Of a stretch of 64,000 nucleotides of DNA, positions 37,890 to 45,725 are shown one piece after another. Each line of letters begins with the position of its first letter. Within the stretch, counting starts at the first letter, position 1. The position numbers and the translations under genes were made by a program. Origin of the DNA: Streptomyces sp. NBC_01198 (lineage in GTDB: Bacteria; Actinomycetota; Actinomycetes; Streptomycetales; Streptomycetaceae); the NCBI RefSeq assembly GCF_036010485.1, contig NZ_CP108568.1, forward strand, positions 4,967,001 through 5,031,000, given 5' to 3'. A model generated the notes under the pieces. That model was not told the origin of the DNA, did no database searches, and worked only from the letters and a program-made list of their open reading frames with translations.

Positions 37890-38102
37890 TCAGGCCCGCC
37901 CGACGAGCGCGTAGCCCGCCTCGTCGACCGCGGCCTTGACCGTCTCTTCGTCCACCGGCAGTTCGGAGCCGATGGTCAGCAGACCGGTCGAGGCGACGGC
38001 CTTGACCGAGGTGACGCCGGGGATCGCGGTGACCTCCCGGGTGATCGCGGACTCGCAGTGGCCGCAGCTCATTCCGGACACCGAGTAGACGACATCGCTC
38101 AT
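37890..38102 (-). CDS. copZ: Copper chaperone CopZ
   Basis: A 70-residue heavy-metal-associated (HMA) protein with the Cu+-binding GMSCGHC motif (about residues 10-16) in a ferredoxin-like fold. It delivers copper to CopA, encoded next. ATG 38102 is preferred to ATG 38108 because the ribosome site GAGGAG lies 7 bases before the former and directly against the latter. It is the first gene of the operon; the CsoR-type operator is 60 bases upstream. Confidence 0.93.
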   Translation of the reverse strand: MSDVVYSVSGMSCGHCESAITREVTAIPGVTSVKAVASTGLLTIGSELPVDEETVKAAVDEAGYALVGRA

Positions 38103-38162
38103 GGTCATGCTCCTCGTCGGGTGGTCGAGGACGGCTCGTTCCGTCGCTCCGCTCTTCAGCTT

Positions 38163-38179
38163 ATACCCCCTAGGGGTAT
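38163..38179 (-). promoter_or_regulatory. CsoR-type copper operator of copZA
   Basis: ATACCCC-CTA-GGGGTAT is a near-perfect 7-3-7 palindrome of the CsoR-operator type (TACCCCC...GGGTA). On the minus strand it lies between TTCGGG and TATAAG, which are 17 bases apart and would serve as -35 and -10 boxes, so bound CsoR would block RNA polymerase until Cu+ releases it. No csoR gene is in the window. Confidence 0.82.
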
Positions 38180-38229
38180 TTTCCCGAACGCCCCCCGCGG
38201 GTATGGCGCGGCTCACGACCCGCCACCCG

Positions 38230-38673
38230 TCACTCGTCCTCCGCCAGCCGGTCCAGCAGGGCCGCGGCCAGTCGCAGCACCTCGCGCTCGGTCTCGTTCA
38301 GCTCGGCGTCCATCCGCGCCCGCAGCCAGGCGTCGCCGTGGCGCACGTCGCGGGCCATGGCGGCGAAGCCGCGCTCGGTCAGCTCGACGACGTACTGCCG
38401 CCCGTCCGCCGCGTCCCTGGTCCTGCCCACCATCCCGTCCCCGGCCAGCGCGGCCAGCGTCCTGGTCAGCGACTGCGGCTGCACGTGCAGGGCCGCGGCA
38501 ATGGCGCCAGGCGTGGTCGGACCCGACCGGTAGAGGTGCGCGAGCACGCCGAGCCGCCCGCTGGGCAGCCCGTCCTGCTGCCGCTCGGCACGCATCCGGC
38601 GGCTGAGCCGGTTCACCGCGCGGCGCAGCACGGCTGCGGGGTCTTGTGGCGGGGGAGGAAACATGGCGGCCAT
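38230..38673 (-). CDS. MarR-family transcriptional regulator
   Basis: A 147-residue winged-helix regulator with the MarR arrangement: helix LRRAVNRLSRRMRAERQ, recognition region PGAIAAALHVQPQSLTRTLAALAGDGMVGRTRD, wing GRQYVVELTERG. The divergent FUSC-type membrane gene starts 108 bases away, which makes it the probable target. The ligand is unknown. Confidence 0.9.
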   Translation of the reverse strand: MAAMFPPPPQDPAAVLRRAVNRLSRRMRAERQQDGLPSGRLGVLAHLYRSGPTTPGAIAAALHVQPQSLTRTLAALAGDGMVGRTRDAADGRQYVVELTERGFAAMARDVRHGDAWLRARMDAELNETEREVLRLAAALLDRLAEDE

Positions 38674-38781
38674 TTTCGTAAGCTCGGCGTACTATCTTCG
38701 GCAGAGGGGCTTGCTGATCGGGCTTGGGGACGGGCTGACCGGCGGTCCAGTCGTACGCCAGGCGTAGGGGATGGTGACCGG

Positions 38782-40695
38782 ATGGGACGGGCCTTGGCGG
38801 ACCGGCTGCGCCTGCTCGACCCCGGGCGGGTCCGGCTGCGGACCGCCGCACGCACCATCCTGGCGGCGCTCGCCGCACTGCTGGCCGCCCTGGCCATGTG
38901 CAGGGCCGCGGACCTGCCCGGCGGGATCGTGGTGATCGCGACCGTCGTCGCCGTCATGGTCTCGCGCACTCTGCACGCGACCAGCCTCGCGCATCGCCTC
39001 TCCGCTCTGCTGTACGTCCCCGCGATCGGCCTGCTGGCCGGATACGTGGGGCGTTTCATGCTGCACCACGCCTGGTGGGGCGCGGCAATGTACGTCGCCG
39101 CGGTCGGCGCGTCACGCTATCTGCTGCGGTTCGGCGGCCATGTACGACGCCTGGGGCGGCTCGCCCTCACCCCGCTCATCGCGGTCATGGTCGTCCCCGT
39201 ACCGCCGAGCGCCGCCAAGGCCACCGGGCCGGTGTGGGGCGCCGTGGCCGGGGCGACCGCGGTGGTCTGCGTCCTGCTCTCCCAGGCCGTGCTGCCCGCC
39301 CGCCCCACCCGCGAGGCCGCCGCGGCCGCCCGCGACCTGATCCCGGCCGCCCGCCGTCTGCGCGCCCTCGCGCCGGGCACGCCGGGCCACGCCCGCGCCG
39401 CCCTCGCCCTGCACCGCGCGGCCCTGACCGCCGAGGACCGCCTCGACGCCGCCGCCGTCCCCGTCGCCGCCTCCGCTGCCCTGGCGGACCTGGCGGCGGC
39501 CGTCCTCCACGCGGAAGTCCTGGCCCATACGCCGGCCGCCGTGCCGCAGCAACGGCCCGTGCCCGCGGGTGACGCCGTCCCGTCCGGTCCGGGGCCTGGG
39601 GCTGGTCCCGGTCCCGCTTTCGCTCCCGTTGCCGGCGCCGTTCTGCCGGACGGCGCCCTCACCCGGGCCCTGGCCGAGGTCGAGGCCGCGGCCGCCGCCG
39701 TACGGGCCGTCCCAGCGCGGGAGCACCCGGCGCCGGAACCGGCCAGGCCCCCGGCTCGCAAGGGGCTGCAGCCGCACACCCGCCTCAGCGTGCAGTTGAC
39801 CGCCGCAATGGGCGCGGCTTTCGCCGTCGGCCACCTCCTCTTCCCCCACCACTGGACGTGGACCGTGATCACGGCCTTCGTCGTGTGCAGCGCCGCCCGC
39901 GCCCGCGGCGACGTCGTCCACCGCAGCGGACTGCGGGTGGCCGGCGCCTTCAGCGGCGCCGTGACCGGCACGGTGCTCGCCCATCTGGTGGCGGGCGTGC
40001 CGCCCGCGGCCGTGGCGGTGATCTTCTGCTACCTCTTCGTCGGCGTATGGCTGCGCGACGTGAGCTACGCGGTGTGGGCGTTCTGCGTGACCAGCCTGCT
40101 GGCCGTGCTCTACTCGCTGAACGGCGAGCAAGGCTCGGCCCTGCTCCTGCAACGCCCCGAGGGCATCCTGGCCGGCTCGGCGTGCGGGATCCTGGCCGCG
40201 TACTTCGTGCTGCCACTCCGTACGGAGACGGTCATGCGCGGCCGGGCGGCCCGCGCCCTGCAGATCCTGCAGGACCTGCTCACCGCGGTGCGCCAGCCCC
40301 ACCCGGAACCCGCCGCACTGCGCAAGCTCGCCCGCGCCCTGGACCGCGCGGCCCGCGACCTCAGCGACGCGGCGGCCTCCGCCCGGGCCCACCGCGCCCT
40401 GCTCGGCCGCCGGGCCGCCGAGGGCGCGGCGCCGCACGCCGCCGACTGGGCGGACACGCTGGCGGAGTGCGTCCGCGAGGCCCGCGCGCTGGCCGCCACA
40501 CCCCCGCCGGACCTGGCGGCGGCCCGCGCCCACCTCGTCCTGACCGCCGGCAACCTCGGCCAGGTCCGCCGCCGTCTGGGCCACCGCCCGGACGCCGAGC
40601 CTCCCCGCCTGCCCACCACGGCACCACCACCCCACCTGCACCGCCTGAACGCGGCCCTGACCGACCTCTACCACCAGCTCCCGGCCCGCACCTGA
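38782..40695 (+). CDS. FUSC-family (aromatic acid exporter-like) membrane protein
   Basis: A 637-residue protein with two hydrophobic halves: about residues 20-155 (TAARTILAALAALLAALAMC, GIVVIATVVAVMVS) and about 340-485 (LSVQLTAAMGAAFAVGHLLF, VAVIFCYLFVGVWL), each followed by a long Ala/Arg-rich helical cytoplasmic region. This is the FUSC/YccS/ArAE arrangement, associated with export of aromatic acids such as fusaric acid. ATG 38782 is chosen; AGGGG lies about 11 bases upstream. The divergent MarR gene suggests substrate-inducible control. Confidence 0.85.
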   Translation: MGRALADRLRLLDPGRVRLRTAARTILAALAALLAALAMCRAADLPGGIVVIATVVAVMVSRTLHATSLAHRLSALLYVPAIGLLAGYVGRFMLHHAWWGAAMYVAAVGASRYLLRFGGHVRRLGRLALTPLIAVMVVPVPPSAAKATGPVWGAVAGATAVVCVLLSQAVLPARPTREAAAAARDLIPAARRLRALAPGTPGHARAALALHRAALTAEDRLDAAAVPVAASAALADLAAAVLHAEVLAHTPAAVPQQRPVPAGDAVPSGPGPGAGPGPAFAPVAGAVLPDGALTRALAEVEAAAAAVRAVPAREHPAPEPARPPARKGLQPHTRLSVQLTAAMGAAFAVGHLLFPHHWTWTVITAFVVCSAARARGDVVHRSGLRVAGAFSGAVTGTVLAHLVAGVPPAAVAVIFCYLFVGVWLRDVSYAVWAFCVTSLLAVLYSLNGEQGSALLLQRPEGILAGSACGILAAYFVLPLRTETVMRGRAARALQILQDLLTAVRQPHPEPAALRKLARALDRAARDLSDAAASARAHRALLGRRAAEGAAPHAADWADTLAECVREARALAATPPPDLAAARAHLVLTAGNLGQVRRRLGHRPDAEPPRLPTTAPPPHLHRLNAALTDLYHQLPART

Positions 40696-40881
40696 CACCG
40701 TCTCCCCGCTGAGCGGGACCGCGCGACGCCCATCCCCGGGACCGCCCGCACTGGGGGCGAGCCCTGAGAGATTGCGCACTACACCCACCACCCCTCACCG
40801 CACCGGGATCCGGGCCTCTACCCTGGTCGGGTCGGCGCGTACCCCCTGCGGGACGCGACCTATTCACCAGGAGGCGGCACC

Positions 40882-41310
40882 GTGCTGCGCACCATGTTCA
40901 AGTCGAAGATCCACCGCGCCACCGTGACCCAGGCGGATCTGCACTACGTCGGGTCCGTCACGATCGACGCCGACCTGATGGACGCCGCCGACCTGCTGCC
41001 GGGCGAGCTCGTCCACATCGTCGACATCACCAACGGCGCGCGCCTGGAGACCTACGTCATCGAGGGCGAGCGCGGCTCCGGCGTCATCGGGATCAACGGC
41101 GCCGCGGCCCACCTCGTGCACCCGGGCGATCTGGTGATCCTGATCAGCTACGCCCAGGTCGATGACAAGGAGGCCCGCGCCCTGCGGCCGTCCGTGGTCC
41201 ATGTCGACGCCGCGAACCGGATCATCGCCCTGGGCGACGACACCGCGGAACCGGCCCCCGGCAGCGACGCCGTACGCCCCCCGCACGCGGCCGCCCGCGC
41301 GACCGTCTGA
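40882..41310 (+). CDS. panD: Aspartate 1-decarboxylase PanD
   Basis: A 142-residue pyruvoyl-dependent enzyme converting L-aspartate to beta-alanine for pantothenate and coenzyme A. The self-processing site is Gly24-Ser25 in YVGSVTIDADLMDAADLLPGE form, where Ser25 becomes the pyruvoyl group; GINGAAAHLVHPGDLVILISY is also typical. Start GTG 40882 follows AGGAGG. The C-terminal 25 residues extend beyond the usual length and are Pro/Ala-rich. Other pan genes are not nearby. Confidence 0.95.
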   Translation: MLRTMFKSKIHRATVTQADLHYVGSVTIDADLMDAADLLPGELVHIVDITNGARLETYVIEGERGSGVIGINGAAAHLVHPGDLVILISYAQVDDKEARALRPSVVHVDAANRIIALGDDTAEPAPGSDAVRPPHAAARATV

Positions 41311-41407
41311 CACACCGCTGACGGACCGCTGACGGACCGCCAGAACGCAGCGCGGGAACGCAGTCCGGAAGGCAGCCGGAACCCGGCCGCGCCAGCCGCG
41401 CGGAAGG

Positions 41408-41611
41408 CTACGCCGCCGTCACCACCGCGGCACCCATGACCGGCCCGGACACCGGGCGTATCCCGACACGGGTGCCGCGAGCGGCAGCGGTCCAGCGGGC
41501 ACGCAACCGCGCCAGCTCCGCGAGCTCTTCGGCCGTCCACGGCCGGTCGCCGTGCTCCTGCACATATGCGCGCAGAGCGGCGTTCGCCTGATCGATACTT
41601 CCCCCGTACAT
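41408..41611 (-). CDS. Small conserved actinobacterial protein
   Basis: A 67-residue protein of unknown function. The first half is a helical segment, SIDQANAALRAYVQEHGDRP, then WTAEELAELARLRARWTAA, and the tail is apolar. Similar small proteins beginning MYGGSIDQANAAL are, as I recall, widespread in Streptomyces. ATG 41611 has AGGGTGG upstream. It converges with panD and is divergent from a VOC gene. Confidence 0.65.
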   Translation of the reverse strand: MYGGSIDQANAALRAYVQEHGDRPWTAEELAELARLRARWTAAARGTRVGIRPVSGPVMGAAVVTAA

Positions 41612-41849
41612 GTGAACCACCCTAGACGGGGGCACTGACAATCCCCGAATCGGCCGGCCACCGCGCGTACCCGCCCCGCCACGGTCAGCCAGCCTCCGTG
41701 CACCCCTCTGACCAGCCCAACGCGCCCCGGCCGAGCGTGGGAACACCGATTGTCGGTGCCTGCTGCCATGCTGAGTGTGAGGGAGGACACAGCGTCCAAA
41801 TCCGGCAGATCGATCACCCCACGATCACTCGGTCCACGGAGGTTCCAGC

Positions 41850-42659
41850 ATGCTCACCAACGACTATGTGCCCGGCGTGCCCAACTGGGTGGATCTGGGC
41901 AGCCGCGACGTCGCGGCTGCTGCCGCCTTCTACGCCGACCTGTTCGGCTGGCAGTTCCAGTCGGCGGGACCGGAGATGGGCGGCTACGGGATGTTCCAGC
42001 GGGACGGTGAGACCGTCGCCGCCCTCGGCCCGCTCCAGGACGAGCACGCCCAGCCCGCCTGGACCGTCTACTTCCACACGCCCGACGCCGACACGACGAC
42101 CAAGGCCGTCGAGCAGGCCGGCGGCAGCGTCCGCTTCGCGCCGATGGCCGTCGCCGACCAGGGCCGCCTCGCCGGCTACACCGACCCGGCCGGCGCCGAG
42201 TTCGCGGTCTGGGAGCCGGGGACGAACGGCGGGCTGGACAGGGTCGGCCCCGGCGCCCTGTGCTGGGTGGAGCTCTATACGACGGATTCGGCGAAGGCCA
42301 AGCAGTTCTACGGCAGCGTCTTCGCCTGGGACTACGAGGACATGCCGCTGCCCGGCGACGCGGGCTCGTATGTGGTGGCCTCCCGGGCCGGCGGCGGCCA
42401 GGAGGGCTCGCACGCCGGGCTGATGCAGCTCGGCACGGACATGCTGCCCGAGGGCACCAGCTACTGGCAGCCGTACTTCGCGGTGGCCGACGTGGACGGG
42501 ACGGTGGCCAAGGCCTCAGCGCGCGGCGGTGCGGTGCTGATGCCGGGCACGGACATGGCAGGCGTCGGCAGGCTGGCGCTGCTCAGGGACCCGGAAGGTG
42601 CGTTCTTCGCGGTGCTGAACGCGGCACGGCCGGACAATCCGGTGTCACCGACCGCCTGA
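41850..42659 (+). CDS. Two-domain VOC-family protein
   Basis: A 269-residue protein with two glyoxalase/VOC halves (VPNWVDLGSRDVAAAAAFYA, AWTVYFHTPDADTTTKAV, and ALCWVELYTTDSAKAKQFYG, WQPYFAVADVDGT), of the group annotated as hydroxylase/27-kDa antigen Cfp30B. It shares the architecture and several segments with the KbpA-like protein at 9765, so the two are probably paralogues. Role unknown. ATG 41850 follows GGAGG at 7 bases. Confidence 0.88.
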   Translation: MLTNDYVPGVPNWVDLGSRDVAAAAAFYADLFGWQFQSAGPEMGGYGMFQRDGETVAALGPLQDEHAQPAWTVYFHTPDADTTTKAVEQAGGSVRFAPMAVADQGRLAGYTDPAGAEFAVWEPGTNGGLDRVGPGALCWVELYTTDSAKAKQFYGSVFAWDYEDMPLPGDAGSYVVASRAGGGQEGSHAGLMQLGTDMLPEGTSYWQPYFAVADVDGTVAKASARGGAVLMPGTDMAGVGRLALLRDPEGAFFAVLNAARPDNPVSPTA

Positions 42660-42666
42660 CGGCGGC

Positions 42667-43617
42667 TCAGGTGCCGCCGCCGGGCCACTCGGCCAGCTGC
42701 CTGCGGCTCTCGAAGCGCACCGCCCGTCCGGTCAGCGGGTCGGTGAACTCCAGAGCCCGGGCCAGCAGTTGCAGCGGCCGGGACCAGTCCTCCGCGGCGG
42801 CCTCCGGCAGCAGCCGCGGATAGAGCGGATCGTGCAGCAGCGGCAGGCCCAGCCCGCTCATGTGCAGCCGCAGCTGGTGGGTGCGCCCGGTCGCGGGCAG
42901 CAGCAGGTAGCGGCCGAGGCCGTCGCGGTGGCCGAGGAGTTCGACGCGGCTCTCGGCGTTCGGCGGCCCGTCGGTCCGCTCCTCGGCCGCCATCCGCCCG
43001 CGCTCCTTGACGATCCGGCTGCGTACGGTCCGCGGCAGCCGCACCGCCGGATCGTGACGGGCCACGCCTTCGTACTCCTTGCGGACCTGCCGGTCGCGGA
43101 AGAGAGACTGGTAGGCGCCGCGGTCCTCGGGGCGTACGACGAAGAGGACCAGGCCCGCGGTGAGCCGGTCCAGCCGATGGGCGGGGGAGAGCAGCGGCAG
43201 GTCCAGCTCCTGCCGCAGCCGGGTCAGCGCGGTCTGCGCGATGTGCCGGCCGCGGGGGGTGGTGGCGAGGAAGTGCGGCTTGTCGGCGACGACGATCCGC
43301 TCGTCGCGGTACACGACGCGGACCTCGTAGGGCACCTCGGTCTCGGGCTCACGGTCGCGGTGGAACCAGACCCAGCCGCCGGGCTCGTACGGCGTCGCCG
43401 CCCCGACCGGCCCGTGTGCCGTCACGAACCTGCCCTCGGCGAGCATCGCCTCCACCCGGTCGGCACCGACAGCGGGACCGTAGCGCCCGAGCAGGTGCTC
43501 CCGCACCGTCGCCCAGCGCGCCGCCCCGTCCCCGGGCAGCCGCAGCCGTACGGCGTCCACCCCCGCGCGCTGCGGCAGCGGTGACGGCGGCGGCCGGCGG
43601 CCTGCCCTGCGAGCCAC
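42667..43617 (-). CDS. RluA-family pseudouridine synthase
   Basis: A 316-residue pseudouridine synthase. An N-terminal region (about 1-95, WATVREHLLGRYGP) is followed by the catalytic domain: IVVADKPHFLATTPRG, SPAHRLDRLTAGLVLFV (catalytic Asp in HRLDRLTAG), VRKEYEGVARH, and ATGRTHQLRLHMSGLGLPL. It isomerises uridine in rRNA or tRNA; the exact site is unknown. GTG 43617 is chosen, with GAAGAGG about 10 bases upstream. It converges with the VOC gene, with only 7 bases between the stops. Confidence 0.9.
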   Translation of the reverse strand: MARRAGRRPPPSPLPQRAGVDAVRLRLPGDGAARWATVREHLLGRYGPAVGADRVEAMLAEGRFVTAHGPVGAATPYEPGGWVWFHRDREPETEVPYEVRVVYRDERIVVADKPHFLATTPRGRHIAQTALTRLRQELDLPLLSPAHRLDRLTAGLVLFVVRPEDRGAYQSLFRDRQVRKEYEGVARHDPAVRLPRTVRSRIVKERGRMAAEERTDGPPNAESRVELLGHRDGLGRYLLLPATGRTHQLRLHMSGLGLPLLHDPLYPRLLPEAAAEDWSRPLQLLARALEFTDPLTGRAVRFESRRQLAEWPGGGT

Positions 43618-43713
43618 GCGTCCCACACCTCTTCCACTGTCCGACGGTCGCCCCGCGAGCCGCAGCCGGCGCGCGCTCGGCGCCGCCCGGCGGGCGTACA
43701 CAAGAAGGTTGGG

Positions 43714-43757
43714 TGCCCCAGGCAGGCTTCGACCTGCGACACCGGCTTCAGCGGAGC
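43714..43757 (-). repeat. Degenerate copy of the 3' half of tRNA-Arg(CCT), att-like
   Basis: The plus-strand segment TGCCCCAGGCAGGCTTCG-ACCTGCG continuing ACACCGGCTTCAG matches the 3' half of the tRNA-Arg gene at 44862 (TGCCCCAGGCAGGATTCGAA...), in the same orientation, with one base missing and about five substitutions over 45 bases. It cannot encode a tRNA. Lying 1.1 kb downstream of the tRNA 3' end, it has the arrangement of an attachment-site duplicate left by an integrative element. Confidence 0.75.
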
Positions 43758-43904
43758 GACAGGATGCAGGGTACGGCGCGCCGGGCACCGCCGGTCCGTC
43801 CGCTCACGCGTCGCTCACAGCCGGCTCCTGGACAGCGCGCCCGCCGTGGCCCTAAGTTGCTGCGACGGCCGCACCGGGCGCCGTGACGCCCGACGAGGAA
43901 TCCC

Positions 43905-44660
43905 TTGTCAACGACCCTGCCTGCCAAGCCGTACCGCGACGCCCGACTGCTCGCCACCGTCACCGTGGCCCTGCTGTGCCTCGCGTTCGCCTGCGACATC
44001 GCGAATGTCGTCATGAATCTGCACATCGCGTCGGTGACCGACGCGATGATCCACCGTCCTTCGACGGTGACCTCCGCGGAGATCCGCGGGGTGGACCGGC
44101 TCCGGCACGACGTCCTGCCCTGGTTGACCCCCGCACAGCTGGCGGCCGTGGCCGTCCCGTTCGTGGCGTTGTTCCGCCGCAGCCGGCTCAATGCCGAGTC
44201 CTTCGCGCCAGGCGCGATGAAGGTCGCCGAGGGGTGGGCGGTGGGCGGCTGGGTCGTACCCGTCGCTGCCCTCTGGATGCCCCTGCGGGTCGCGCACGAC
44301 ATCCGCCGCGGCAGCGCCCTGCCCGACAGCCGGAACCTGGTCACGGCCGTCCTGGTGAACTCCTGGTGGGCGCTGTGGCTGGGCAACTCGCTGGGCGTGG
44401 CCGTACTCCCAACGATCCTCGACGGCGTCCTCCTGGACCGTGCGGACTACGACACTGACGTCGCAGCGGTTTCCGCTCACGCGTACGCGGTCGCGGATGT
44501 GGTCAGCGGCGTGTTCGGCCTGCTCGCTGCCATCGCGGCAGTCCTCGTCGTCCACGCCGTCACCGTGCAGCAGCGGGCGAGGGCAGCGGCGGGCGGTCTC
44601 GTATCGCCGCAGGTGGCGCACGTCTTCCCGGCGCCCGGGCAGGACATCGCCGGCGCTTGA
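43905..44660 (+). CDS. DUF4328 membrane protein
   Basis: A 251-residue protein with about five to six hydrophobic segments (LLATVTVALLCLAFACDIANV, LTPAQLAAVAVPFVALFRRS, VAEGWAVGGWVVPVAALWMPL, ADVVSGVFGLLAAIAAVLVVHAVT). The FRRSRLNAESF and WAVGGWVVPVAALWMP segments match DUF4328, a family of actinobacterial membrane proteins of unknown function. The start is TTG 43905 with GAGGA 6 bases upstream. It is the only gene between the tRNA-Arg gene and its degenerate duplicate, and so may be cargo of a vanished element. Confidence 0.8.
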   Translation: MSTTLPAKPYRDARLLATVTVALLCLAFACDIANVVMNLHIASVTDAMIHRPSTVTSAEIRGVDRLRHDVLPWLTPAQLAAVAVPFVALFRRSRLNAESFAPGAMKVAEGWAVGGWVVPVAALWMPLRVAHDIRRGSALPDSRNLVTAVLVNSWWALWLGNSLGVAVLPTILDGVLLDRADYDTDVAAVSAHAYAVADVVSGVFGLLAAIAAVLVVHAVTVQQRARAAAGGLVSPQVAHVFPAPGQDIAGA

Positions 44661-44784
44661 CGCGAGCGGAGCCTGCTGCCGGAATCCGACCTGGCCGTCG
44701 CGGAGGCGGCGGCCCGGCTCGTGCCGCGCTCCGCGGTGTGGCCCATGACGGCAGCCCGTCTGCTCACGCACCGCTCACGCAGAA

Positions 44785-44809
44785 GGCCCCGGACGAGGAG
44801 TCCGGGGCC
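44785..44809. terminator. Terminator hairpin between DUF4328 gene and tRNA-Arg
   Basis: GGCCCCGGAC (44785-44794) and GTCCGGGGCC (44800-44809) form a perfect 10-bp stem with loop GAGGA. On the minus strand the stem is followed by TTCT, so it most likely ends the tRNA transcript; it also can stop the DUF4328 transcript. Confidence 0.8.
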
Positions 44810-44861
44810 GCATTACGCACTACCGCTCAACGAAACCGCTGGTCAGAGCTACTTCGGTTTG

Positions 44862-44934
44862 TGCCCCAGGCAGGATTCGAACCTGCGACACCGGCTTTAG
44901 GAGAGCCGTGCTCTATCCCCTGAGCTACTGGGGC
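44862..44934 (-). tRNA. tRNA-Arg (anticodon CCT)
   Basis: The minus strand folds as a 73-nt tRNA: acceptor GCCCCAG/CTGGGGC with discriminator A, D arm GCTC...GAGC, anticodon stem CGGCT/AGCCG with loop CTCCTAA (anticodon CCT, reading AGG), and T arm GCAGG-TTCGAAT-CCTGC. CCA is not encoded. A degenerate copy of its 3' half lies at 43714. An open frame crossing it in the other strand (RFVPQAGFEPATPALGE) is the usual tRNA artefact. Confidence 0.96.
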
Positions 44935-45188
44935 CGGGCTTGCGGACGACGTGGACGAGCGCGCTCGGAAAAAGGCGTCGTCCGGCCTTGGCAAGGGGCC
45001 TGGCCTGCCGCGGACGGCGGCCAAGGACAGGGTAGCGGATGGGCGGCGAGCGGCGTGGAGGTGCCGGGGTGCGGGGAGGGTTCGCAGTGTTCTGCGGGGG
45101 GAAGGCAAGAGCGGCACGGCCGCGCGCGGGCGGCCCTACGGTGGGACGGCGCGCGGGCGGACCCGGCCGCGGGCGGGAAGGGAGCACG

Positions 45189-45650
45189 GTGGAGGCGGAG
45201 TTGGCGGCGCTGGCGACCTCGGGGGCTACGACGCTGGTCGGGCTGATGGCCTCGGACGCCTGGGCCCACGCGCGCGGCCGGCTCGCGCGGTTCTTCGCCC
45301 GGGGCGGCGAGGCCGGCCCGGTGGACGCCGAGCTTGAGGAGTCCCGCCAGGAGCTGGCCGCCGCCAGGGGCGCCGACGACGACCTCGCGGCGGGCGACGT
45401 GGAGGCCGCGTGGCGTACGCGGCTGCGCCGTACGCTCCGCGCGGACCCGGCGGCCGCCGAGGAGCTGCGCCGGCTGCTCGCCGAGCTGGAGCCGGTGCGG
45501 ACCCGCGAGGCGACGTCGATCGTGAACAACACCGTCAGCGGTGGCGTCCAGCACGGGGTGGTCCAGGCTCAGAACGTCGGCCCTGTGGCCTTCCACGGAT
45601 CGGGCACCGCGCCCTCCGGGCCGCCCGCGGAGGCGGGTCCGGGCGGCTGA
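45189..45650 (+). CDS. Bell-like small effector with C-terminal amyloid-type motif
   Basis: A 153-residue protein with no enzyme motif. An N-terminal apolar helix (LAALATSGATTLVGLMASDAW, about residues 5-25) is followed by a charged helical region (HARGRLARFFARGGEAG ... LRRLLAELEPV) and a short C-terminal motif at 113-132, NNTVSGGVQHGVVQAQNVGP, then a Gly/Pro tail. This layout resembles the bell-domain proteins ending in a bacterial amyloid signalling sequence (BASS, RHIM-like, core VVQA) that pair with NLR-type sensors in actinobacteria. Start GTG 45189 follows GGGAAGGGA. It lies next to the tRNA-Arg att region. No NLR partner is in the window; the assignment is from memory of the family pattern. 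Confidence 0.6.
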   Translation: MEAELAALATSGATTLVGLMASDAWAHARGRLARFFARGGEAGPVDAELEESRQELAAARGADDDLAAGDVEAAWRTRLRRTLRADPAAAEELRRLLAELEPVRTREATSIVNNTVSGGVQHGVVQAQNVGPVAFHGSGTAPSGPPAEAGPGG

Positions 45651-45659
45651 GCGGCGGCG

Positions 45660-45686
45660 GGGAATAGCTGGGGAGTACCCTTCGTT
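45660..45686 (+). promoter_or_regulatory. SigR-type promoter of the flavin oxidoreductase operon
   Basis: GGGAAT (45660-45665) is followed after exactly 18 bases by GTT (45684-45686), the Streptomyces SigR (thiol-stress) consensus GGAAT-N18-GTT. Transcription should begin about 8-10 bases further, roughly 30 bases before the ATG at 45726. Confidence 0.7.
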
Positions 45687-45690
45687 CGAG

Positions 45691-45708
45691 TGGTTGAAGA
45701 GTCAACCA
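45691..45708 (+). promoter_or_regulatory. Palindromic operator over the predicted start site
   Basis: TGGTTGA-AGAG-TCAACCA is a perfect 7-bp inverted repeat, located at the expected transcription start of the SigR-type promoter, 18 bases before the ATG. Its TTGA..TCAA core resembles MarR-type half sites. It could add a repressor on top of SigR control. Confidence 0.5.
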
Positions 45709-45725
45709 ATTGGACGGTGGGTGAG

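Noticed and set aside
44657..44923. Plus-strand open frame ending RFVPQAGFEPATPALGEPCSIP
   Set aside because: This is the well-known false ORF produced by reading across a tRNA gene in the opposite strand.
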